Part shown: positions 13,578 through 25,985 of the stretch, piece after piece
Layout: every line of letters starts with the position of its first letter
Numbering within the stretch: the stretch's first letter is position 1
From: Vicugna pacos
Taxonomy: Eukaryota; Chordata; Mammalia; Artiodactyla; Camelidae
Assembly: GCF_048564905.1 (NCBI RefSeq)
Contig: NC_133023.1
Coordinates: forward strand, 6,029,001-6,093,000
Length of the DNA: 64,000 nucleotides
Direction of reading: 5' to 3'
Made by a program: the position numbers and the translations under genes
The notes under the pieces: model-generated
Told to the model about the DNA's origin: nothing
The model's input: the letters and a program-made list of their open reading frames with translations, nothing else
Databases searched by the model: none

Positions 13578-15671
13578 AAAAAGCTTGACTCTCATCCATA
13601 GTTGCTCCATCGGTCCCTGAGATATATTTGCCAGGAGCCCCGGTCAGCAGTCAAAGCTGTGCACTGGTGGAAGTAGAAGTTTCTAGGTGGAGTTTGATGG
13701 TGGGCTCAGAGCGGTGTCCCACTGCCCAAGGTTGGAGCTGGCGACTGGGGTCTGTCAGTTACCCTCAAGAGATCGCGGCGCCTGGTCGGTCAAAGGGAAA
13801 GAGGAGCTCGAGGGAATGACTGCAGAGGGTTACATGAATTTGGAGCAAGTTCTAGTAGCGTCACTTGGCCAAGAGGAGGCACCGTGTAAGGGCTGGCTGG
13901 GGTTATTTTAATTGTTACTACTGCAGTGGACGTGGTCCTGCACTAGACCTTACGAAGATACCAGGAGGATAAGAAATGGCTCTCGGTCCAGGGCTCTTTC
14001 CCATCAGCTGGTGGAGACACAAATTCAGAAAAGGTGAGTGGCGCTGTCAGCCACGAAGTGATGAATTCTTAGGAGAGAGAGAGAAACCACTGTGGCCCAG
14101 AGTGTGTTTGTAGGCAGGGGTCCATGAGGTGGATGGGAGGCGGTGATCAGGCCAAGAACCCATTTGGTCCTGCTCCATCTGTTAACCTGCAATTTTTCTA
14201 GTCTACACCTTGCCGGAAACAGTGATAAAGGCTTAGAGGTGACATGTTGTGTGGGGTGGCAGAGACCCAGGGAACAGAGTCATTGGTAACACAGGGGTGG
14301 TTGCTGTCTTCTGGAGGAGTGGGTAGGGGACAGGAAGGCAGAGAGAGAGGAAACAAGTTAGAAGGAAAAGATGAGGCTGATAGTAAAGGGCCTTTGCTCA
14401 CCTCAGAGAGCAGGAGCAGAGGAGCCCTGTGGGGGAGGGAGCCTCCAGGCGGCTCTCCTGTGCAATCTAATTTAGGTGGTTACAGTTTTGTGAAGACATT
14501 TACAGAAATCAATAGCCGTTATGATACTGCTCTTGAAATAAATATCAATCAACTGCATATTTTCTATACTTTTAATAATCAGACCATGAGCATGAACAGG
14601 AGAGGCTGAGGAGGAGGGAGTGGGGAGAGAGAAGGGTGGAGACTGCAGACAGAAATCTCGGTGGAGGAACATTCCCATCTGGTGAGCGTTTCGTTTATTG
14701 CAAAGTCTGGTTGTATTTGGATAACGAAAGGCAGGAGCACCAAGGATGCTGAATCTGGGGGAAGCCAGGGCCAGCTGGCCTCCCTGTTTTGCTGATGGAG
14801 GTGGTGTCCTAGGAACGGGAGTGTGGGAGGCTGTGTGCAGGCCCCAGAGGCAGGGAGACCCCCGTGACCCCCCAAGCACGCAGGATGAGCCGGTGGTGAC
14901 GGGAAGGCGCTCAAAGCCGAGGTATCTTGGGAGCAGGATTCCCGGGACCCCCACATGCGAGGGTTGACAGAGCAGAAGGGAACTCTGCCTCGGAACAACC
15001 TCTTCCCCAACTCAGACCCCTAGAGCCTCGTGCCCTGCCACCTTCTTTGTGCAGTCACCATCCTGACTTTCCTCCCCACGTGTTCATCCAAGCACCTCCA
15101 ACCACACCTTGTCTGCGAGCACACAGACATCTGTCTTGCCAAGTGTTAATCACCAGCTTCTACAGAAACGGCTGATGGGGGTGGAGGCGGTGTGGGCGGG
15201 GGAGGGGAGCCAGCACAGCTTAGCCAAAGGGAAATTCCCTGTTTTTCTGTAAGATGACTCAAGTCCACACCGGTGGGTCCTGAACAGCCTCTTTTTTCCG
15301 GCACAGTTGGTGGTGAGGTTCATTTGCCACGAGGACTGGGAGCGTAGCACAGATAGACGCAGCGGAAGGAGCAGTGGAGTCTGATTTCTGTAACAGAAAT
15401 GTGTAACCATGGCAGATCCGGCCTCAGTTCTTCTTTTAGTAACAATGAAAGGGCTCCACCTTTACAGCTGTTCTTCGGTCCCGTGCAAGCACAGGTTTCC
15501 CTCTCTCTGCCTGACCCCGCCCGCGACACCCCACGTCAGCAGCCCGGCGTCCACAGCCGCTGCCCGCCCCAATAAGTAGGCGCGTCCGAAATCAGCGCGG
15601 TGTCGCCTTTGCTCTCAGTGGCTGTGGTCAGCCCAGGCCTCACGGACCCTGGCGCCCCTGTCTTGCTGCAG

Positions 15672-15817
15672 GTTTTTCCCACTCGGCGTTCACATTCGGT
15701 ATCGAGAGCCACATCAGCCAGTCCAACATCAACGGGACGCTAGTGCCACCGGCTGCCCTCATCTCCATCCTGCAGAAGGGCCTGCAGTATGTGGAGGCCG
15801 AGATCAGCATCAACGAG
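15672..15817 (+). CDS. TBL1X: TBL1X exon: LisH end and F-box-like segment
   Basis: The exon encodes [16 protein letters not shown] through EAEISINE (146 bp; enters on the last two bases of a Gly codon and ends on a whole codon). It follows a CTGCAG acceptor and ends at a GTACGT donor. It completes the LisH dimerisation motif and starts the F-box-like region. In TBL1/TBLR1 this N-terminal part tetramerises and binds SMRT and GPS2. The sequence is essentially identical to human as I recall it. Confidence 0.95.
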
Positions 15818-16107
15818 GTACGTGCGACGCCCGGGAGACGGGGCGGGGCTGGGGAAACGCATCCGACCTTAGCGCTCAGTTCCCTAGCGGCGGCCGCGGG
15901 GAGGGCTTTATCCCTTCGCGTTAGTACTTGGTCGGGTTAGTGGCTGCGGCTCCTACGCGGCCCCGGGAGCGAGCTTCCAAGGCCCTTTAGACGGTGGTGC
16001 TGCTGTATCCATGCGCAGCGTGGCCAGTTGTCGACTGCTCGTCTCAATATCACAATACACTGCCCAGGCTGAAAAACGCGCCTCAAATTTTCAACTGCTT
16101 TATGCAG

Positions 16108-16330
16108 TCGTCCCCAGGGATCCTCCGGGGATTAGTTCCACGACCTACCATGGATACCAGAATTCGCAGTGCGCAGGTCCTATACGCGGCATCCCGTACC
16201 CGCGGATTCTGCATCCGCGGGTTCTGCAACCGCGGATTCTACCACCGCGGATTCTACCACCGCGGATTCTACCACCGCGGATTCTACCAACGGCGGATGG
16301 TAAACACAGTTGTTTACGTATTGAAAAAAG
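16108..16330 (+). mobile_element. Tigger-like (TcMar) DNA transposon relic
   Basis: GTCGTCCCCAGGGATCC...GGATTAGTTCCACGACC with following CCGCGGATTC motifs matches the Tigger/MER2 end pattern. Non-coding relic. Confidence 0.6.
16197..16297. repeat. 15-bp tandem array within a Tigger relic
   Basis: Two diverged and four exact head-to-tail copies of CGCGGATTCTACCAC (exact units at 16231, 16246, 16261 and 16276), each with a CCGCGG palindrome. The unit resembles the CCGCGGAT motifs of Tigger/MER2 elements. Confidence 0.9.
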
Positions 16331-17264
16331 TCCACGGATAGTGCGTGCCCTGCCTTTCAAATTCATGTGGTTCCAGGCAGGCACGGGCCTTGCACGTGCA
16401 CAGAAAATGCCCTTCCTTCTTGTTTTCTTTGAGCAGTTCAGTTGAAGAGGGGACCCCGCCCCAAAACATTTGCATAACATCTAATATATTTCCCTTGAAC
16501 CCGACATACGGCACAATAGAGAATCAGGGAGATGAAATGGGGCCTGTTGTTAAAGAGAATTTCAAGGGATGGTTTGTTATCTTGTCCATAGCAGACCTGC
16601 TGGAACAATCATCATAAATTTAAGTCGCTCCAGTTTGTGTACATACCCTGCCTCTTTGTAGATTGGGGCACAGTGAGTATTGGGCCAATTTTACACCAGT
16701 TTGTAAATGAGTTATTTTGGTTTAAAACAGTTTGCCTCACCCCCCTCTGCTTTGCTCTTGGGATTCTCCTGTAAAGATGCCCAGGGCTTCCTGTGACTGC
16801 TGCGGCCCTCCTCGCATCTCTGTCTGAGTCCCTCTCATTTTTGCCGCACTTCCTGCCCCCTCTTTTTCTTCGCCTCATTTCTCCCGCCTCGATCAGACTC
16901 GCTCTCCCTACCCAGCTTCCCCAAATCCCCTTACAGTCAGTCCTGCACAGCTGACGCCGTTGGATGCCCATGTGTTCCTCTTTGGCACCAAAAGTTCCAG
17001 GGTCGCAGGCTCCTGCGGCTGATCCTCCCAAGATCCCATCACCCTTGAGCACATCTCCCTGAATCCTTCCACCGTTCCCTCCATTCTCCCTTCCTTTGAA
17101 CTGACCTCATCCTTTTAAGCCTGCCTTATTCGTACCATTTAACTCCGCTTTCTCTTTAGCTTTTAAAACTACAGAAGTAATGCGTTTTATCCACCTGTGT
17201 TTTGTCACATGGGTTCCTCTGTTGTTTTCCAAAACCCGTTTAAACACCGTGTGTCTGTACTTTT

Positions 17265-19190
17265 AAAAAAAATTTAGCTGCATAGTCTTCTTTAACTGAT
17301 GTATAGTCAGTTTACAATGTGTTAATTTCTGGTGTACAGCACAGTGATTCAGTTACACATATATATGTATTCCTTTTCATATTCTTTTTTCATTATAGGC
17401 TATTACAAAGTATTGAATACAGTTCCTTGTCCTATACAGTAGGACCTTGCTGTTTATTCTTCATATAATAGTATCTGCAAATTTCAAACTCCCTGTTTAT
17501 CCCTCCACCTGCTCCTTCCCCCTTTGGTAACCGTAAGTTTGTTTTCTGTGTCAGTGAGTCTATTTCTGTTTTGTAAATAAGTTCATTTGCCTCATTTTTT
17601 TACATTCCAAATGTAAGTGATATCATACGGTATTTTCCTTTCTCTTTCTGGCTTCACTTAGTATGACAGTCTTCAGGTCCATGGACATGACATTATTTTA
17701 TTCTTTTTTTATGGCTGAGTAGTATTTCAGTGTGTGTGTATACTATAAAATAATAATAACATAAAGTATATTGTACACACACAAACACAAGTTAACTTCT
17801 TTATCCAGTCCTCTGTTGATGGACGTGTAGGTTGTTTCCATGTCTTGGCTATTGAAAATAATGCTGCTACAACCATTGGAGTGCATATATCTTTTTGAAT
17901 TAGAGTTTCCTCTGGATATATGCCCAGGAATAGGATTGCTGGATCATAGGGTAAGTCTATTTTTAGTTTTTAAAGGATTCTCCACACTGTTTTCCATAAT
18001 GGCTGCACCAAACTACATTCCCACCAACAGGGTAGGGGGATTACCTTTTCTCTACACCCTCTCCAGCATTTACCGTTTGTGGACTTTTGAATGATGGTCA
18101 TTCTGACTGGTGTGAGGTGATAACCTCATTGTAATTTTGACTTTCATTTCTCTGATAATTAGCAATACTGAGCATTTTTTCATGTGCCTATTTGTATGTC
18201 TTCATTGGAGAAATGTTTGTTTAGGTCTCCTGCCTATTTTTGATTAGATTATTTTTTTGGTTTTGGGGGTTTTGTTGTTGTTGTTATTTATGAGTTGTAT
18301 GAGCTGTCTGTATATTCTGGAAATTAAGCATCCTTTGTAAATATTTTCTCCCATTCCATAGGCTGTCTTTTTATTTTGTTTAATGCAAAAGCTTATAAGT
18401 TTAATTAGATCCTGTTTGCTTATTTTTGCTTTTATTTCTGTTGCCTTGATAGACTGCCCTAGGAGAACATTGCTAAGATTTATGTCGGAGAATGTTTTGC
18501 CTGCGTTTTATTCTAGGAGGTTAATGGTGTCTTGTGTTTAGGTCTTTAAGCAGTTTTGAGGTTATTTGTGTATGTGGTGTGAGGGAATGTACTGACTTCA
18601 TTTATTTATATGCAGCTGTTCAACTTCCCCAACACCACTTGCGAAAGAGACTGTCTTTTCTCCATTGTATCTTCTTGCTTCCTTTGTCTCAGATTAATTG
18701 ACCATAGGTATGTGAGTTTATTTCTGGGCTCTCGGTTCTGTTCCATTGATCCGAACGTCTGTTTTTGTGCCAATACCATGCTGTTTTGAGTACTGTAGCT
18801 CTGTAGTACAGTCTGAATTCTGGGAGGGTTTTCCCTCCAGTTTTGTTCATTTTCTTCACTATTGCTTTGGCAATTGTGGGTCTTCTGTGATTCCATGTAA
18901 ATTTTAGGGTTATTTGTTCTAGGTCTGTGAAAAATGTCCTGGGTAATTTGATAGGGATTGCATTTAATCTATAGGTTACTTTGGGGAGTATGGCCATTTT
19001 AACTATTAATTCTTCCAATCCAGGAGCATGGGACATCTTTCCTTTTCTTTAAATCATCTTTAATTTCCTTACTCAGTGTTTTATAGTTCTTAGCATATAA
19101 GCCTTTCACTTCCTCAGTCATGGTTTTTCCTAAGTATTTTATTTTTTTGATGTGATTTTAAAAGAGGTTTTGCTTTTACTTTCCTTATCT
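17265..19190 (-). mobile_element. L1 LINE, 5'-truncated 3' end with part of ORF2
   Basis: The + strand reads the reverse complement of the artiodactyl-type L1 3' region (TTCTGGTGTACAGCACAGTG, then AGTATGACAGTCTTCAGGTC and ATTGCTGGATCATAGGG). On the - strand, pieces of ORF2 C-terminal sequence are visible, such as [19 protein letters not shown] and [14 protein letters not shown]. About 1.9 kb of the 3' end remains, with stops and frame changes, so it is not active. Confidence 0.93.
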
Positions 19191-20249
19191 GATATTTTCC
19201 TGTGCTCTTTCTTGCCTGACGACAGGCAGTCTCCTCTTTTCTTTTCTTACATTGGATGCCCAGGATCTTCCACTGGCTCCTTGAGGCCCCAGCTAGTCTT
19301 TTTTAGCAAAACAAACAAGCATGAGATAGGAGTACAGGCCCCCGGAGGCCCCACCAGCTCAGATGCTGCGACTGAATTTCCCTGCCCCTACCCTAGTGTC
19401 CATGTCTTTGATCTGCTAAGATTCCCCCATACCTTCTCTCCCTTGGCAATTCAAAATGCAGTATGTCCAGAGACGAATGAAAGATTGTCTCATTTGTCAC
19501 ATGGGTTTCCAGTTGTTAAACTGAGGTGTGCTTTTAGAGTTTAAACCAGGAGTGTTTTATTACTCTGGGCAGTTAGTACCTTTTGTGAAGTCGTCATTCA
19601 TTTGGGGCATGAATATATGAAGAAGAGAAGTGACGTAGAAGCTGGCTGGCCAGTCGGTCAACATTGGCCACTCTGTGGCCAGAACTGGGTGGCTGACCAG
19701 GTGACTGGCTGCACTTTCCCTTGTTCAGTATTGTTTCCTTGTTTTCAAATCTTGTAAAGTAACCAGCAGTCAACTGGGGTGAGGTTTCATTTAGGTATTG
19801 TGTAGCTGAAACTCATACCTTCAGTTCTTCCTAATTTATGAGGAAATGTGCAGAAACGCTTTGCACATCCAGCAGTCACGACTGAAAGGCGCTGAGGTTC
19901 ATGTGATGAGTATTTGGAGCACTTTCTAAGGAAAGATCTCTCTCCTGTGTTTTCAAATGTGTATGGTAATTTCTTCATGGTAGATGGAAACCGGAGACAC
20001 AAAGGAGGTTCACAAAGTAGGTATTGGAAGAAAACAGTGCTGCTGTTAGCAGATCACAGCTGAGTTAGTGAACAGCCTGAGCCCAGGAAGGCATTTCAGG
20101 CGGCTGTGAATATGCACTGTATTAGCTCAGATGGACAGATGTATTAGGAATCAGATCCTGAGTGGTGCAGAAATGTGTAATTCACACCTGAGGCCTCCAG
20201 AGAGCTACCTCTGTCACTTAGGCGGGGACTAGTTGCTCACTGTCCTAGC

Positions 20250-20455
20250 CTCTGGGCAGGGTTTCGCACCCTCGGCACTCCTGATCTTTGAGGGCCAGGT
20301 GGGTCGTTGCTGTGGGGCCGCCCCGAGCACTGAAGGATGTTGAGCAGGATCCCTCCTCTCTGCCCACCGCACGGCAGCAGCCCCTCCGCAGTGTGACAAC
20401 CGGAATGGCTCCAGACTTTGCTCACTGTCCCGTAAGGGGGTAAAATCCCCCCACC
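20250..20455 (-). mobile_element. MER5A-like hAT-Charlie relic
   Basis: Starts CAGGGTTTCGCACCCTCGGC and carries GTGTGACAACCGGAATGGCT, the reverse complement of the MER5A middle. Confidence 0.7.
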
Positions 20456-20801
20456 CCGCCCCTTTTTGCAAACCGTCTTCCCATGACAGGACCTGAAAGG
20501 GCTCAGGTGTCCCTAATGCTAGGATGCGGGCTGGGCGGTTTCGGGAACATCGGGCCTCCCCCTGACGCAGGGGCGACACCAGTCCTCCGGGGATGCGGGC
20601 CCTCGCCCGCCGCACCCACTCTGCCCGCCGGGATCCCTGGCGTGTCTCAGGCCCCCGGGCAGGCCGAGCCTCCTCCCCAGCGCCGCGTCTGCCGGGCGCC
20701 CGCGTTTCCGCCCGGGCCCTGCGCCTGTCTTGCTGGCGGGCGGGGCCCGGACGGGCGGCGCTGTGCCCGAGCTGACGCCTGCGCCCGGGCTTCGTCCCCA
20801 G

Positions 20802-20924
20802 GACGGCACGGTGTTCGACGGCCGCCCCATAGAGTCCCTGTCCCTGATCGACGCGGTGATGCCCGACGTGGTGCAGACGCGGCAGCAGGCGTTCCGGGAG
20901 AAGCTGGCGCAGCAGCAGGCCAGT

Positions 20925-20956
<32 letters not shown>

Positions 20957-21063
20957 CGCGGCCCCGGCGGCCCCGGCGGCCCCGGCCGCGGTTTCCCAGC
21001 AGAACCCACCGAAGAACGGCGAGGCCGCAGTCAACGGCGAGGAGAACGGAGCGCACGCGATGA
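20802..21063 (+). CDS. TBL1X: TBL1X exon: F-box-like end and Ala-rich linker
   Basis: The 262-bp exon starts [20 protein letters not shown], follows a CCCCAG acceptor and ends one base into an Asn codon at a GTGAGT donor. It holds the conserved F-box-like segment and the linker to the propeller. The linker carries about 13 alanines, ten of them GCG codons in a row, then three Pro-Ala-Ala units. The human linker here is Ala with Thr interruptions, so this species has a purer tract and a more GC-rich one. The reading frame is intact. Confidence 0.95.
20925..20963 (+). repeat. GCG/GCC trinucleotide run encoding polyalanine
   Basis: Ten consecutive GCG codons are followed by GCC GCG GCC, read as 13 alanines in the TBL1X linker, then CCG-GCG-GCC repeats. 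A pure run like this is expected to vary in length between individuals. Confidence 0.9.
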
Positions 21064-21609
21064 GTGAGTGCCAGCCGGGCTCGCAGTGCTGACGGCCCCT
21101 AGTCCCGGCGTCGCGGCAGGGCTCCCCGCCCTGGTTTCCGTGGAAGCCCTAGGCGCGGCGCTGTTTGCCGTGCGCCCTCAGCTTGAGGAAATCGCGCTGC
21201 TCCGGGAAGTCGTGTGGTGCAGAAGGCAGCTGTCTCCCCTGTGAGCACTGCCCGCATCAAGACGTGTGTGGAGGCCCGCGCGCCGGCCTCCGGGACAGGT
21301 TCTGGAGCAACTGACGCTGGGAGCTCACGGTCACTGACAGGGCACCGGCCCCAGGCCGCGGTGCCTTCTTGTGCGGGGCGTGCAGAAGGCCCGGAGGTTA
21401 GTTCCTGTTAGGTAATTGCCGCAGGTGAGTGACCAGTAAGTCAGAGCGCCTGGACTTTTACGGGAGAAGCTGATTGCACTTTGACCTGCTGCTCATAAAT
21501 GCAGAGACTGCTCTGGGGTTTAAGTTCAAAGAGTGCGTGTGTGTCTGTGCGTGTGTGTGCGCACATGCATTATGCACGCGTGTGTGTCCTTTCTTATTTG
21601 AAAATCATT

Positions 21610-21712
21610 TTGGGGGAAAGGTACAGCTCGGGGTAGAGTGCCTACTTAGCGTGCACAAGGTCCTGGGTTCAATCTCCAGTACCTCCACTGAAAGAAAGAA
21701 AGAAAGAAACCT
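21610..21712 (+). mobile_element. Camelid tRNA-derived SINE
   Basis: GGTACAGCTCGGGGTAGAGTG carries the A box. AGGTCCTGGGTTCAATCTCC carries the B box. AGTACCTCCACTG and a GAAA-repeat tail follow. This family marks the genome as camelid. Confidence 0.85.
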
Positions 21713-21737
21713 AATTCCACGCCCCCCCCCAAAAGGA

Positions 21738-21845
21738 GGTATACAGTGCTGTATGTCAATTATATCTCAATAAAACTGGAAGGGAAAAAATGATTAAAAA
21801 CTAAAAATAAATAAAAATATTTTTTAAAGAAAAAGAAAAATCATT
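21738..21845 (+). mobile_element. L1-type 3' end with A-rich tail
   Basis: GGTATACAGTGCTGTATGTC, then ATTATATCTCAATAAAACTGG and a long A-rich tail. It directly follows the camelid SINE at 21.61 kb. Confidence 0.5.
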
Positions 21846-22603
21846 TCCCTCCAAGAGCAGCGGTGCACCTGACCTGACCACAGGCTCGAGGAACGCATTC
21901 TTTTAGTCCGTCTGGGGCCAGAGACGAGGTCCAGCACTGAGCGTGAAGCCTGTGCAGGCTGTACCGGAGATGGTATTACAGGATGACCTCAAGGCCGTCT
22001 GCCTACGGTCAGATGGAAGACCGCCTACCCACGGGTCTCACAGTCACTATTAACGCGGTCCACAATGACAGGGCAGGGAAAGAAGGAAGTACGTGGCTTG
22101 TCCCCATATGTCTTTTATGGGCTGCCCTCTCCCATGAGATACAACCCTCAAGATTATGAAAATAAACTGGGATAAAATAAATGTCTTTGTTTTCTTAGTC
22201 TTCCACCCCAGAAAGTAATTGTAATTGGGGGTCTTCAAAAAAATCTATATAACCTCAGAAAGGTGCTTCCAGATAAAACATCTTGTCCTGTCAAGAGGAG
22301 GAATGTTGGGGCCCTTCTCAGGGGCCAGCTGACAGTTGTCATTTCTGTCCAGTCTTGTTCTGGGGGATATTAGCAACTAGCCTGGCCCTAGAATACCTGT
22401 TTTTATTCCTCTGTCAAATTTTGGAGACTGTAAAGAAATGTTACATATTTACTAAATTACACAAAAGCCATGATTTAGTACAAGCTTCAGAGGCGACAGG
22501 ATTAGTGTGGAAAAGGCAGGTGTTTCTAAAACTACCATCAGCCCTGGGGATGAGTTTCTCTGGTGTCGGTCAGCCCTGCCTCTTTTCCCATTTCCCACAA
22601 CAG

Positions 22604-22736
22604 ATAATCATTCGAAACCAATGGAAATAGACGGAGACGTGGAGATTCCACCCAACAAAGCCACAGTCCTTCGGGGACATGAGTCTGAGGTGTTCATTTG
22701 TGCCTGGAACCCTGTCAGTGATCTCCTGGCGTCCGG
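22604..22736 (+). CDS. TBL1X: TBL1X exon: linker end and WD40 repeat 1
   Basis: 133 bp following a CAACAG acceptor, with donor GTAAGG. It encodes [10 protein letters not shown] through NPVSDLLAS, in frame with both neighbours. It includes the start of WD40 blade 1 ([13 protein letters not shown]). The short acidic stretch [10 protein letters not shown] precedes the propeller. Confidence 0.95.
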
Positions 22737-23979
<1,243 letters not shown>

Positions 23980-24043
23980 AGTGACGGGACACTGTTGGCT
24001 ACAGGGTCATATGATGGTTTTGCAAGAATATGGACGGAAGACG
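23980..24043 (+). CDS. TBL1X: TBL1X exon: WD40 repeat 2
   Basis: A 64-bp exon encoding [21 protein letters not shown] plus one base of the next Gly codon. Acceptor CCACAG, donor GTAAGT. The start reads Asn-Ser-Asp-Gly across the junction, where human as I recall has Asn-Thr-Asn-Gly. Confidence 0.95.
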
Positions 24044-24156
24044 GTAAGTCCTGCCTTCCCCATGTTGGGGTCGGAGAAGAGGTGCTTTGCTGTGCCATCA
24101 TCCCATGGGCAGACTTGGACGTCAGCATGCTGCCGTGTTTTGTTTTTCACATGCAG

Positions 24157-24254
24157 GTAACCTGGCCAGCACCTTAGGCCAACATAAAGGCCCCATCTTC
24201 GCCTTGAAATGGAACAAGAAGGGGAATTACATTTTGAGTGCCGGCGTAGACAAA
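24157..24254 (+). CDS. TBL1X: TBL1X exon: WD40 repeat 3
   Basis: 98 bp encoding [15 protein letters not shown] through LSAGVDK, after a short 113-bp intron. Acceptor ATGCAG, donor GTGAGT. Contains the blade 3 GH-like and KWN strands. Confidence 0.95.
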
Positions 24255-25314
24255 GTGAGTGTTTGCTTAAAATACGTCTCTGCGGTCTGTAGATGTTTAC
24301 TTGTGTTTAATCTCAGATAACATCAGGGTTTCTTTGAATTCTGAGAATTCTGCCTTCCCTTAAGGAATCAGAAGGACCTGTGTAGGTTTTGTTTGTTTCT
24401 GTGGTTTTGATCTGACTGTTCACTTGTAACACATCATCTCTTAATGTGCCGTGGACTGGTCTGCAGACTGACACGTAAACCTTTCCCCCCCTCCTTTATT
24501 TTGAGGTTTAGTTCAGTGATAGAAGAAATCCCCAAGCTGCATTTATCCAGGGTTTGAAGAAGCCCACCTGCATGGGTTGTAAACTTTCCCCTGCCGAGTG
24601 ATTTTGAGAACACACACCGTCTCCTCTCACCAGGCTTCTGTTTCCTAGTTTGATAACTGGTTGCTTCCCACTGTAGACGGCAGGCTTCCCTGAGAGCAGG
24701 AGCGGGTAGACACATATGCAAGTGGTCCTGCCCACAATGGCCTGCAGAGCAGATGTCCAGTCTGCTTTGCTCCTGGTGGGGCTGCCTGGTGGATGTGATG
24801 ACGCAAAGTCCCGGGTGGCTGTCAACCAACACCCAGATGCATCTAGAAGCCGTTATGGGGTGACAGAGCACAAGATGACCTCAGGAGGGGTAGATAGCAT
24901 CCTGGCTCTGAGCAATTAATCCAGCACGTCTCACCCTGTCCCAGTTTATGTTTCCTCGGCTGCCAAGAGACAGGAATCGTGACCCCCAAAGAATATTGCA
25001 TGAATGGTTGTGCCACCCTTAATGCTCAATAGGAATTCTTAAGTCTTAAGTCATTGCTTTGGAAAATAAATATTATCAAGAAATGAAGAAGGAAAAATAA
25101 GTTCTCACATCAGTTTATGTCTCTACAACTAGAAACCATGCCTGAATACTTCGATTTGATGTCCAGAAGGTTTTACATTTTCGTAATCACTTCAGTATAA
25201 ATTGAAAACCTTATTAAATTGCCACCGTCTGTTCATTCAAGTTCTAAACATGCATATAAAATAGTAGACAAGACCTGTAAACATTGACACAGTCTTGGAA
25301 AAGTCATAGTTGGA

Positions 25315-25510
25315 TTTGACAAACCATGGTCTATAGGTCAAAACTAGCCCATGGCTTGTTTTTGTAAATAAAGTTTTATTGGCACACAGACACACCCACT
25401 TGTTCAGAACTGTCCATGGCAGCTTTCACATTTCAACAACAGCGTGGACTAGTGGTGACAGACACCGTATGGCCGTTGGAGCCTAAAATATCTGCTGCCT
25501 GGCCCTTGAC
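25315..25510 (+). mobile_element. hAT-type non-autonomous relic, opposite orientation
   Basis: GACAAACCATGGTCTATAGG, then GTAAATAAAGTTTTATTGGC and ACCGTATGGCCGTTGGAGCC. This is the reverse orientation of the two copies upstream. Confidence 0.7.
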
Positions 25511-25854
25511 AGAGAAAGCTGGTTGCCCCCACAGTTAAGTAGTGTAACCCACCGGGGCACTGAATTACTCCTTGTTTCTTTCTCTTCCTCTCATTTATGC
25601 CAACAAACCCTGCTTTCCAACTTGGCAGCCTAACACCTGACATACAAAAGCCGAGCTGCTGGGTCGACGCACCACATGTTCTCGTGGGTCCAGTGTTGAA
25701 TTTTCCCAGAGATGTTACAACTCAGATATTGCACACACACACAACTTTGTCTTCTATGTGGCCGGTCGTCAGCACTGCTGATGGAGTTACTAAACGTCCG
25801 TGCGAGCGATCACTCCCACATGCGTTGGCCCAGTCGATGCTCCCAAGATAGGGG

Positions 25855-25985
25855 GCAGGTCCATCCTTTTTCACGGAGGGGAATGTGGAGCCCCAGAGAG
25901 CGTCACTGACTTGCCTGGGACACATGGTAGAGAGCCGGGTGGGCTGGGAACTCGGGCCCTGGGCGCCGGTCCCTGCCGCCCTTGA
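25855..25985 (+). mobile_element. MIR-like SINE relic
   Basis: CAGAGAGCGTCACTGACTTG, CCTGGGACACATGGTAG and AACTCGGGCCC fit the 3' half of MIR. Confidence 0.55.

Larger units (their letters stand above)
1..15671 (+). other. TBL1X intron upstream of the first exon in the window
   Basis: I find no exon in these 15.7 kb. The stretch is repeat-rich intron: MER5A-like, MIR, L1 and MaLR relics listed separately, short CACG and TG microsatellites, and a T-rich run near 1740-1815. Open frames here are short and overlap repeats. The largest repeat-free blocks (about 2900-4380, 5110-8400 and 13600-15600) show nothing I can name. Confidence 0.7.
15818..20801 (+). other. TBL1X intron with Tigger and L1 relics
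   Basis: No exon is visible. It contains a Tigger-like relic with a 15-bp array (about 16.1-16.3 kb), a 1.9-kb L1 3' end on the - strand (17.27-19.19 kb), a MER5A-like relic at about 20.25 kb, and rising CpG density just before the next exon. The stretch 19190-20240 shows nothing I can identify. Confidence 0.7.
20540..21130. other. CpG-rich segment around the Ala-linker exon
   Basis: CpG dinucleotides are dense across the end of the intron and the whole exon, unlike the surrounding AT-richer intron. It looks like an intragenic CpG island. Part of the CpG load comes from the GCG alanine codons. No promoter element is evident. Confidence 0.6.
21064..22603 (+). other. TBL1X intron
   Basis: Intron with a GT-rich run near 21.54 kb, one camelid SINE and an L1-type 3' end. 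About 21850-22600 shows no recognisable element. Confidence 0.7.

Noticed and set aside
18606-19036. Host protein from the - strand frame with [15 protein letters not shown]
   Set aside because: It is part of L1 ORF2 in a truncated LINE.
20229-21056. 275-codon Arg-rich open frame on the - strand
   Set aside because: It is the antisense shadow of the GC-rich TBL1X linker exon and a MER5A relic.
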